A stretch of DNA of 12,500 bases from Cristatella mucedo (Eukaryota; Bryozoa; Phylactolaemata; Cristatellidae), in contig WPIO01000046.1 of the NCBI GenBank assembly GCA_009760855.2, positions 375,001-387,500 of the forward strand. Reading direction: 5' to 3'. The translations under genes and the position numbers were made by a program. A model generated the notes under the pieces. The model did no database searches, had not been told where the DNA came from, and was given only the letters and a program-made list of their open reading frames with translations. This document shows, one piece after another, positions 1-9,600 of this stretch (its first letter is position 1; the number at the start of each line of letters is the position of its first letter).

Positions 1-478
1 TGGTTAATGATAACATGCACAGTGTTAATGATATAATGAATTGTTTAATGATAATGGTCGATTTTTGGTTAAGGATAACATGCACAGTGTCAGCAATGAA
101 CAATGCACACAGACCTAATAGATGTTTTTTTGTAGCATCTTTTTAATACGTCGCGGTATGTTGTAACATTGCTTGGTAGTGAGGTCTAGACTTGGGGAGC
201 ATACGAACTGAATGCACGGTTTCCAGAGGATTTGAGATTGGTTAGAGGCGCTGCGAAACGACCGAGTACTTCACACTCAGAGGCTCCCTGGAGTTGGCCT
301 TTGACATCGGAATCGACTCTGAAGTCTTCTGTTGAAACTGACTTAAACCATTGCGTAGCCATGCCAGTGATGACCAGATACGATGACAGGTGCTCAAGAA
401 AGACTTTGTGATCCATGTTATCAAATGCTGCCGAGAGATCCTGCATAATTAGCAGACACAGAAGCATTCGTATCGAGA
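1..478 (-). mobile_element. L2/CR1-type LINE relic with an internal deletion
   Basis: On the minus strand, about 467-260 reads LIMQDLSAAFDNMDHKVFLE and SSYLVITGMATQWFKS, the DLSAAFDTVDH block of L2/CR1 reverse transcriptases. Without a break, it then passes at about 250-275 to TNLKSSGNRAFSSYAPQV, which belongs to the far C-terminus of the same protein. Everything between is missing. Positions 1-180 match the 3' untranslated part of the copy at 3934-4625, including repeats of acatgcacagtgt. The 3' tail lies left of the window. The copy is 5' truncated near 478 and dead. Confidence 0.8.
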
Positions 479-756
479 TTTATGTAACACGCTAATACGT
501 TGCTGATTCATCGGGTATTGACGAACCGTTCATTCTGTTGTCACTTCAAAAAAGGAAGACGGCAGTTCTCCGCACCTTTTCACTGCTCTCTGTCACTCTC
601 TTGGTTTATGTGCTTCCTCATTTTTGGCTTTGAGTGTTCCTGCCCTTTTACAAACAGATATTTATGCAGTCGAGCAATTCAAGTAAGTATTTTTTGCTCG
701 AATCCCTCCAATGCTCAGCAGTTTCCACTTGTAACGGATCGTCTTTAATATGTGTG

Positions 757-802
<46 letters not shown>

Positions 803-1000
803 GCACGGCAGTTATGCCCATGTTTCAGTATTAGTGCCACAGCGCTTTGTGCGGCTGGGAACAGGCTTTTGTTAGGGCTTCGATATTTATTATCCCCCCT
901 TTTTTTTAGGACGGTGTTAACGACGAAGGTAGCACGGGAGCACATGCAAACCACAAAGGACAGTCCTCTGGTATGCATTCCACGTGTATGTTTCGTGTGC
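479..1000. other. No gene seen; TG microsatellite only
   Basis: Short open frames occur on both strands but end at the microsatellite or have no domain and no splice context. I see nothing functional here. Confidence 0.6.
751..801. repeat. (TG)n microsatellite
   Basis: About 25 TG units with one TGCG interruption near 771. It is likely polymorphic and able to adopt Z-form DNA. Confidence 0.97.
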
Positions 1001-1757
1001 GTCTGTAAGATTCTGGCTGGGCCCGTGGCCGCAGTTTGAGGCACAGTTTGTGAGGACGGCCGCTTACTCGTCTGGAGGAAAAGGGCGCTCTTTTGATGCT
1101 CAGTGAAGCATGTGCGATCGGCGTCCGTCGAGGAGGGTCACCGTTCATCTTAAGATGGCGAGGGGGATTCCCCAATACGTTTTGAAGCTCTTGTGCCAGA
1201 GCTCCTTCTTTGCAAATAGACCCGCAGCAGCGCATTCGAACTCGTGCTGCTGCTCTGGCCGATTTTGCTGCAGCTGCTATCAGTGAACCGAGGGCACCAT
1301 ATCGTTGAGGACTAATATCTTTCTTCTCAGCGCAGCTTAAGCCCCGGTGCTAAGCTGCTACTGCTGCCGAAGCGGCCGGTCTTCAAGCTTCTAGCGACCT
1401 CCACGCAACCCTGCGATCCAGTTGGTTTTTTTTTGGTGTTTCGCCACGGAGCTCCACCGGATCGCGTCTAGTTTGCCCGCTTGCTCGGATGGATCAGCAA
1501 TGCGGAAGCCTGCTTAGGCAGCCGAACGCCCGCCCCCTAGTTTTGTGCTATTTCTTGTAAGAACGCCTCTGCCAGAGGCCCGAAGTCGGCAGGTACGCCT
1601 GGGGCACGGCAGGGGGACTCGAGCCTTCATCGTCTACTTTTTTTTTTCTGTCGCCGTGTTCTCTGATGCTTTGCCTGACTGGGCGAGGAGCCGAGACCGG
1701 TGATGTGCTCGGCCTGACCTCTGCTTCACCCAGGCAGCATTTGGATGGGCCCGGCCG

Positions 1758-1777
1758 TTGCTGCTGCTGCTGCTGCT
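1758..1777. repeat. Short (CTG)n tract
   Basis: About six trinucleotide units lie in the CpG-rich stretch. The surrounding DNA also contains scattered CTG and CAG. Confidence 0.85.
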
Positions 1778-2131
1778 AGCACTGTAGCATTCGCCGGACT
1801 CGGGCCTTTGCCGCCGTTGCCTGCCGGAAGTCCGCGCCTTCTCCTTTCGAGCAAGCCGGTTCCTTCGGCTGCGCATGCACACACTCGTTCGCTCGTTCGT
1901 AGTTTGTCGCACGAGTTGGCTGGCAGCAGCAGTCGACCTGCCGTCGCTGGATGCCTTGGGCGTTGTAGCATGCCAGCTGCCAGAGTCGCGTGCGTGCGCA
2001 CGCACGCATTGGTTGGTTTTGCCCACCTTCTCTTTAGAGGCGTCTTGCCGCCGGCAAGCTGCATGCGCGCGCATAGATAGACGGCGGCCCGGCGACCGTG
2101 GGGCGGCCGGGCAGCAGCCTCTTCACGCATC

Positions 2132-2170
2132 CGAGCACGTGCGAGCATGTGCGAGCGCGTGCGAGCGCGA
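2132..2170. repeat. 10-base tandem repeat (cgagcryGTG type)
   Basis: Four units, cgagcacgtg, cgagcatgtg, cgagcgcgtg and cgagcgcgac, lie head to tail within the CpG-rich region. The first unit contains an E-box-like CACGTG. Confidence 0.85.
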
Positions 2171-2494
2171 CGGCCTCGTTCCTGCGCATGCATCACCGCT
2201 CCGCTCTACTTTTCCTCGCCTGATGCCGGGGAGTAGGCGGAGGCAGCAGCCAGCCAGCCGTGCGTGCACTCGCGAGCGTTTCCTGTGGGCATGATAGCTC
2301 GTGGCTTTCTGCAGAGCACTTCCCGCACGAATCGATGTACGCTGACATCGCCGACTTCAATTGTGACCCAGGTAGGGAGAGAGCTGTCGTGGCTGCTGCC
2401 TGCAAGCGGCATCGGCTGCATCTGACCTCATAGCGCAGTGCTCTGCTGCCACCGGGCTCAGCTGACCTCAGCGTAGCCCCGCCGAGTCACCGCC

Positions 2495-2512
2495 GCTGCT
2501 GCTGCTGCTGCT
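2495..2512. repeat. Short (GCT)n tract
   Basis: Six perfect GCT units lie at the right edge of the GC-rich region. Confidence 0.85.
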
Positions 2513-2540
2513 CTGACCGCTCGATCTGCTTGTGTGGCCT

Positions 2541-3119
2541 TATGCACTGCCTGGGCGCTCCTGCTGACAGCCCACGGCGGCTTATGTTTTTTTGTTGTTG
2601 TAAAAGCACGAGTAAATCTTAGCTTTGCCGGCCGGGTGCCCGTCGGGTAGAAGTGCGGCAGGCCTGGTTGCGATCTGCTGACATGTACTGTTTAGTGTCT
2701 GTGTGTGACTCCATAGTACTCATGGCGTGCTGCTGCTGAGCCAAACTGAGATGGACTAGTCTGGATGGATTAGACGACAGCAGGCGAATCAAGCTGGCTG
2801 CAAACTGGACACGAAAAGAAGTTTAAAGCCGGAACATTTGTTTTTGAAGCCTGGACATGTCAAAACATATTTGGGCAATAAACAGGCCATTGCCATCTCT
2901 TGCATGCATGTGTGTGTGCGTGCGTATGCGTGCGTGCATGACACATGTGTTCGTGTGAGCACGAAGCAGCTGTGGGTGACATGTGCAAGTTAAGTGGCAC
3001 TAACACGTTTACAAGATGGTAACCCTTCGCTCGAGAACCTTCGGGTTAGTGATTTGTAGCTGCTTGCAAATTTGGCAGCTGTTGAGTCTCCCGCTAAGGC
3101 AGCCGGCCTTCGGTCATTT
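2541..3119. other. No gene seen
   Basis: The stretch holds an AATAAA at 2877-2882 without a gene to end, and the alternating TG/CG tract. Nothing else is recognised. Confidence 0.55.
2901..2940. repeat. Alternating TG/CG purine-pyrimidine tract
   Basis: A mix of TGCA, TGTG, TGCG and TATG units, almost perfectly alternating purine and pyrimidine for 40 bases. Confidence 0.85.
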
Positions 3120-3400
3120 CACGTGTTTATCACTACAATAGTAGGTCTTTGTGATTCGTTCTTTGTGAGCTTAAGCGTGCTGACACTTCGCATGCTGCCG
3201 ATAACCACATTTACACGTTGACCTTGTGCATGTCACCTCTAATCATGTTATGCTGGCTGATATTATGCATGTTACCTCTAATCGTTTCTAATCGTTCTAA
3301 TCGTTTGACCAAGCATTTGTTATAGCATATGTAAAGTGCCTAGAAAGAGATAAAGTTGTCTGATGGTGCTATACAAATTTATTATTATTATTATTGTTGT
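3120..3400 (+). mobile_element. 3' end of the same LINE family, plus strand
   Basis: The sequence gctgacacttcgcatgctgc (3179-3198) and ttgtgcatgtcacctctaat (3224-3243) match the reverse complement of the minus-strand copy at 4020-4150. Then aaagtgcctagaaagagata and a tail of ATT units (3377-3400) match the terminal gcgcctagagagagattaag and its AAT tail. Only 3' untranslated sequence is present, about 280 bases, as is typical of 5'-truncated LINE insertions. The left border is blurred by divergence. The last 98 bases before exon 1 of scrib follow. Confidence 0.75.
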
Positions 3401-3498
3401 TTGGGTAGATTGTGAAGAAATAATTTGCAGTGCATTTATATTATGCTGACAACTTGTCGAGCAGAGGTACACACTGATTGGGTGGGTATATTTGACAG

Positions 3499-3818
3499 CT
3501 GGAAAGTCGGCTGCTCCTGCTGCTGCCGCTTCTGGTGCTGCTACTCGGGAGTCGCTCTATGCTGTCGTGAACAAGAAGGCGTCATCCGACAGCGGCACGG
3601 ATCGTCAGCCGCAGCCTCTTCCAACCAGCCCGGGGCCGCAGGCCCCTGCTCCAGCCCTGCCACCGAAGATGGATGTTTACGAGGCGCCGGCCTATGTCAA
3701 CCTCGGCTCGTTGGTGCCGCGGGCAGGACCTCGGGCGGCGGCTGCACCGCCGCCCGACGACGAAGAGGACGAACGGAGCTCACCGTCTGGTGACGACCTG
3801 AGCAAAGCTGCGCCGCCG
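3499..3818 (+). CDS. scrib: scrib exon 1 of window: Pro/Ala-rich acidic linker
   Basis: The exon is bounded by tttgacag at the acceptor and ccg|gtaagc at the donor. It enters at the second codon position and leaves in phase 0. It encodes about 106 residues of low complexity: an Ala-rich start, ESLYAVVNKK, a Pro-rich stretch with ALPPKMDVYEAPAYVNLG, then the acidic run DDEEDERSSPSGDDLSK. Nothing here is globular. In Scribble, the segment between the LRRs and PDZ1 is likewise disordered and acidic. SLYAVV fits the ITIM-like S-x-Y-x-x-V pattern and YVN fits a Grb2 SH2 pattern (Y-x-N). Membership in this gene rests on its open frame, good splice signals and matching phase with the next exon, so it is less certain than the PDZ exons. 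The polypyrimidine tract before the acceptor is only moderate, and another upstream acceptor cannot be excluded. Confidence 0.6.
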
Positions 3819-6594
3819 GTAAGCCTGCTTGTGCTGCGCTCGCTTCCAGGCTCGAGCAAGCTCAAGGCTAGCAGTCGCTTGCCGAAAGTCGTCGACCGTT
3901 ACTGGTGCTGGCGGTGCGGCGAGTGGCCTCTGCAATAATAATGATAATAATAATAATGCACTTGATAAAGCGCCCTCAGAGAACTTAATCTCTCTCTAGG
4001 CGCTTTACATTTGCAGGAAAGGAAAATGCAATTGAATGGTGAGTCAAATCATGCTTGATAAACAAACAAAATTAATAACATGGTTAGGGGTGACATGCAC
4101 AGGGTCAGCATGCAAATGTGGTTAGTGGCAGCATGCACAGTGTCAGCACACATAAGCACGTGAACGACGAATCACAGGGACCCACTGAATGCTGTCCTAA
4201 ATAGGTGTGTTTTTAAGTTCCTTTTAAATGTGGTCAGGTCAGGGGATGTTCTGACGCAGGTCGGGAGGGAGTTCCAGGCTTTGGGAGCATACGAACTAAA
4301 TGCACGGTCTCCAAAGGATTTAAGGTTTGTACGAGGTATTTCTAGACTGTTGGATTCCGAAAAGCAGGTGGTACGATGCTTGGCCTGATGGGGGAGTATG
4401 TCGGAGAGATAGGCTGGAGCCATAGAATGAAGGGACCTAAAAGTGAGCGACAAAACCTTGAAGTCAATCCGTTGCATGACTGGTAGCCAGTGCAGGTCGG
4501 GGAGAAGTGGAGTAATGTGCAACTGCAACGCTCACGACAGACAAGCCTAGCTGCAGAGTTTTGCACAAGCTGCAATCGCCTGATCGCACATGCTGGTAGG
4601 CCAGCGAGCAGTGAGTTGCAGACTCTGCAGACTTTGCGAGGCAGTGGCACTCACGTGTTGCATCTGTGTGGGCATCTTTGCATTTCCTTCGGCAAGCATT
4701 GAAGAAGTAGCGCAGCAGTGTGCATGGGGTGGCGGCTCCTGGCCGCTGCTTGGCCTCTGCAGTGCGGGCAAGGCTTGCAAAAACGCTTTACTGCAGACGG
4801 TAACAGCAGCATCTGGAGTTGCCGTCATCATGCCCGATTCGGATCCTGGAGCAACCTTGCCGCTGGCCAGCGTGGAGAATGGCAACGCAGGTGTCAGAGG
4901 TGCTCTAAATGGTGCGAGTCGCTCAGATTACTCGGCAGAATCTTCGGACGACGAGGTGAGCTTTGCAAACGCTCTTGGCAGTGTGTGGCTGTAGAAGTCT
5001 TGAGGTGCTACGACTGTCTCATGTTGGCCTTTCATCGTACCCAGAGTTTGTTGCAAGCTTCTGATAAGGACTGTGTTGCAAGCTTTTTGTACGAATTCAT
5101 CTGTTCTCTGGTGCACGTGTGGGCTAAATTGCCATATTTTGGAGAGCAAATGCTTGCTAAGAACGACAATAAGTGCACTCAGGTATCTATAGATCCGTGT
5201 ATAGCGCAGTTGCTACTTTCTTATGCTAGGCTTTTCCCCTAGTAATGTGCACATGTAACAGGAAAAATGTGATTGCATCGCTGAGTCATAGTAGAAGTAG
5301 TCATAGTATGGTCACCGAAGACAATGCTGCGCCATCTTGCCGCCTGATGGACGAACTTTCACACTTTAATTAGTAGAGATAGTTGTTTTGGTTATTAACT
5401 GCTTTGGCCTTGGCTGGTGGAACCTTTGGCTGTTCATGGCATTTGCACCTGCGTTTGCACGATTGGACTTGGCCAAACTTGAACAACTTCAGGTCCTGGC
5501 TAATTGCCTAGGGCAGATCTGACCATCTCATTCTGATTTCGAGCTCTGCCCCAGCTTTGTTGGCACTGGAATGAAGGATTTTGTCGAGTACTTGCTGAGG
5601 AACTTTGCTAGCAATCCTGGAGAACCCACTTGACAGAGAGCTATCAAACTTGTGCTGCACATGCTCGTGCTTGCCGGGTCATGTTGCTGAAATCCAGCAA
5701 AGCTCCTTGACTTTGTTGAGACGATGCTCCGCTGGCACGGTGGTGGGTGATACTGCACTGCTGCAACCAGCGTGCAGTTTCATTAGCGTCCTCTGACTCA
5801 GATTCATCTTTTTGTTGTTGTTGATCTGCTCGGAGATCATCGCGAGGGAAAACAGTAGTGGGCTGTCGAGGAGAGCCCGTTCGAGCGTACGGTCCTGATG
5901 CACGGCTTGTCTTGAAGTGTCCCTCGGCTGAGCCTTATTTGCGCTTGTAGGATAGCTACTCGGAGAGAGCCAGTCGGCAGCGCGAGGTGAACTTCCAACC
6001 GGGCAGCACCGACGATGACGAAGCCCAGGGCGACAGCTACAATTGGCGTCGCAAGAATACGCCGCACCCGACGAAAGGCACTCGCGTGCTCGGCGGCGAC
6101 GAAGCGCTCGGCGATGCCGAGAAGGCCAAGGGCATTGTGGCTCGGCTCCGGTCCAAGAGCTCCGAGGACGAGTAAGCCGCGGAAGCCGAGCGGCAGCTTA
6201 CCATTTTTTTCGGCGCCTGCCGATTTGTGAGCGAAGCTACCGGCTCGGCGGCGGCCACATCGTATAGCCGCCACGGCGTTCTTATCTTTTCACGTACAGA
6301 CGTGAGCCGTCTCCTGTGCCCAGCGAAGACACGGATCCTGGCGTGCTCTATGCTGCTGGAGCCGAAGCTGGAGCCGCGGTACGAGCAGCGGCCATTGTGA
6401 CGGAGAGCACGCATGGCTTGCCACAGGGCAGCGCAGCCCGAGCCCTCCTCCCCCTTCCCCACTGCAGTCGGTTATCCCTCACTTGCTCCGCGCACGCCGC
6501 CATCGCCACCACTGCTGCTGCCATCGCCACCACTGCTGCCGCTGCTGTCGGTGTCGCAGTTGGGATGGGATGGCTGCGTGGTGCTTGCTCGCCG

Positions 6595-6642
<48 letters not shown>

Positions 6643-9600
6643 CTTGTCGCCAGCGAATTAGCGCCTGAGTGCGGCGGCTCCGCCACGCTGTCGTGGCCGA
6701 AGCAAGGATAGAGCACCGACAGGCAGCAGGCAGAAGCTCAGGCGAAGGCTGGGCAGCTCGCACGACGAGCCATCTAGCTCGCATTTGCTGGCCGTAGCAG
6801 CATCAGGCGTCGAACCAGCTTATGGCCGAGCTCGCTTATGCAGCGCCAGCGATGCATTGAGCCGCGGTCGTGCGATTCTTTCGTGCGCTGATGACAACGC
6901 TGATGACAACGATGCCATAGCTTCTGTCACGCCAGTAAAATATGGCGGCCGTGCTCTGAAACCCGAATAGTGAGTCATGCAGGCTAAGCCAGCTCACTCA
7001 GTTAATTTTTTTTCACAGTTTCTTTACCTTTTCCCGATTGGCTGAAACAGACTTTTCATCCACTGACTAGATTAGGTGGCAGTAGGCAAGTGGCAGGCCT
7101 CGCGGCTTGCATTGTCGCTTCCTGAATCTCAACCACATTTCTAGGATGACAACCAAGTCTGCCCGGGGAAAGGGCTGCACCGTGAAGGTCACGGTCGTGT
7201 GGTCGGCTCTCGCTGTAGGAGCCGCCGAGGTTCCGCACTGCTTATGACAGTAGCTGCACAGGGGAGGGCTCCGGTGCCCTCTGCAGTCGGCGCTAGCGTG
7301 TTCCAAATCATTCTCAGCAATCATTCTCAGCTCGATGTGGCTGGTGCATCGTGGTCCCATGTGAGCTAGCTCCATCCACCGGCCACGTCTGCACGTGCTG
7401 CAGGCTCAGGGTGACCGGCAGGCGGCCGGCCCATCGGGCAGCGGAGATCGGATGACAAACGGAGCGATGCTCAGCAATGGCGGCGGTGGAGGTTTGGGAG
7501 GCGGTGCGTACAATTCGCTGCACGTCCGAACTCCGTCCTATGGCGACCCCACGAACAGCGAGGTGGCCAGCGTGTTCAATGGTGACGACGGCGGCGCACC
7601 GACGCTCCTGTCGTCGGCGGGCAGCGACAGCATGGAGGAGCAGGTGCTGGAGATCGTGATCGTGCGGCAGCCGGGCCAGGGCCTCGGCATGAGCATCGCC
7701 GGCGGCAAGGGCTCGCCTCCGTACAAGGGCAACGACGAGGTGAGCGAACCGGGGTGCCGGGCTGCAGCGCGCGGGCGAAGCGGCGAGAGTTTTTACACTC
7801 TGTCTTCTTTCATCTTCCTCTCGCCTCTTGGTCGTCGTCCGGCTCGGTTACGCCTTGCCTTCTGTTTAAATGCGAGCTCAGACCGTGGGCACCAACTTAA
7901 GCTTTCCAGTTCTGTGGAATTACACACGGAGATATATATTGCACTACGTTGAATGCACGTCCTCAAACCCTCGTTCCTATTCCATCCACGCTGTCCACTC
8001 TTCCCGTCTTATGCAAAGTGCCCTCGGTTTCCTCCCCGGAAACTTCCGGGAAAGGCCACGTTGGATTTGAGTCGGAGGAGCACGTCCACGTTCAACGTCA
8101 ATCCGTGTTGAACAGCTATGTGAATTTACAGTAAGAGATTATTAATTATAGGAATAGGTCGGCGGCATGTGAGATTGTTTGCCAGCGCGCAGTTTACCTT
8201 AGTAGCTGCCCACGACAATAAGAATTTAAAAACCTTTGTATATCAACAGTAAACAACTAAATCGCGTTCTAGGCATGCCATGTAGTGCAGCAAGATAGCA
8301 TAACGGCTAAGCACTAGCAAGCCGATTTGCCAAAAACGGTGCGGTCCCTTTTGAAGGCGAGGCGAGTGCCCGAAAGTGCGCGCGTGCACATAGCTGTGCT
8401 GGCTCTTGCAGCTTTCGAGCTCTCGAACTCGAGAGGCGGCCTCGAGGTGAAGCGAGGGAGAGGCGGTGCTGTGCTGCTGGCCGTGTGCTCGGCTCGCCCA
8501 AGGTGGCAGGCCAATCAGGCACAGCCAGCAGAGCCGCAAACAGCAGGCGCTGTGGCCTCCTTCCCCCCCACCGCTGCAAAGGGCAGGGGGCCGTAAGAAC
8601 TGCGTCTAAAGCAGCCAAGCTCGGGTGCTCCTCATTTCAGGCCGTCTTTGTCTCGAAAGTCACCGAAAACGGACCGTCGCAGCTGTCAGGTCTGCTCGTC
8701 GGTGATAAGCTGCTATCCGTCGACGGTGTAAACTTGGTCGACGCGCCCCACCACAGCGCTGTGGACGCCCTGAAGCGGAGTGGCAATGTCGTGCACGTGG
8801 TCGTGGCCCGCGAAGCCCAGCACTCGTCCGGAGCGCACGCAGTGGTGAGTGAGTGAGTGGACGGACGACTCTTGGATGCAGCCGGCGGTGCAGCAGCCGC
8901 GCCTGCTCGGCTCGCGGTTTTAGAGCTCAGCTCTGTAGGGCCAGTCGCTCAAAGCCGTGCTGCTTAGCCGCAGCTCCGCCTGCCATGCGTGTTGGAAGAG
9001 CGGCTCTGTGTAGTTATGTTTTGTTAATTTTTGAAGTCTGCCGCTGCGTTGTCTGTTGTTGTATCAAAGCATGGCCACACTCTTGTTGTGCGGAAGTTCT
9101 CGGGTCGATTGCAGCCGCGCTTTACCACGTGATCGTCTCCTGTCGTCCTTACCATCTCTTGGATACAAAGATTTTATTTCCCGAACAACGCCTGCCTTTG
9201 AAAGCTTAGGCGTGTTTTAAACTTTTCTCAAATAGAAAAAGTATTAGCCGATTTAACATCCTCATTTGAATAGTGGCAGAGGAGCTTTAACGGCTGTCAC
9301 CACGTCTTGCAGTTGGCAATAAAGTAATGGCCACTGCATGATTTGAACCCATGACCTCGGTCGTGAAGAGCAAGCACCTTTCTTCCTGGGCTATCATGAC
9401 CCAGTGAATGCCTGCTTCATGGACACATGTTGTGACAAGTTGGCAAAGCAACCTCACGAAGTTGTGCGGCTCATTTTGTATCAAGTGGTTTCTGTAAACA
9501 TTACAATTGAAGTGATTTAACGAATTGACCGTCCTCTTTCTGGTGGTGCTGGCACAGCTGACACACCAGGCAAAGACTTGGGCGAGTTTTGGATATGTAT

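Larger units (their letters stand above)
1000..2540. other. CpG- and CTG-rich non-coding stretch
   Basis: GC content and CpG density rise clearly, with cgcgcg and gcgtgcgcacgcacgc runs (1990-2070), CTG tracts and a 10-base tandem repeat. Long open frames appear on both strands, as expected where few TA-rich stops occur. None shows a domain or agrees with a splice model. It could be an internal promoter or CpG island upstream of the linker exons, but no TATA or initiator is convincing. Confidence 0.4.
6379..7403 (+). other. scrib intron between exons 4 and 5
   Basis: 1025 bases from gtacga to gctgcag. The first third is GC-rich with the 21-base repeat and the TC tract; the rest shows nothing recognisable. 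Confidence 0.62.

Noticed and set aside
751-801. CRISPR-like or other regular array
   Set aside because: It is a simple dinucleotide repeat; no spaced repeats of any kind were found in the window.
1634-2294. Long overlapping open frames on both strands in the CpG-rich block
   Set aside because: They are repeat- and composition-driven (Arg/Ala/Cys-rich on every frame), lack domains, and do not agree with each other or with splice sites.
2877-2882. AATAAA as a polyadenylation signal
   Set aside because: No coding region ends upstream of it on the plus strand, and it has no clear downstream GU-rich element beyond the TG/CG repeat.
6316-6784. Open frames around the TC microsatellite
   Set aside because: They consist of Leu-Ser or Arg-Glu dipeptide runs from the repeat and Ala or Pro runs from the 21-base units. 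Only 6300-6378 is supported as an exon.
8032-8053. Palindrome with a STAT-like ttccgggaa
   Set aside because: A single short site in an intron, expected by chance at this length.
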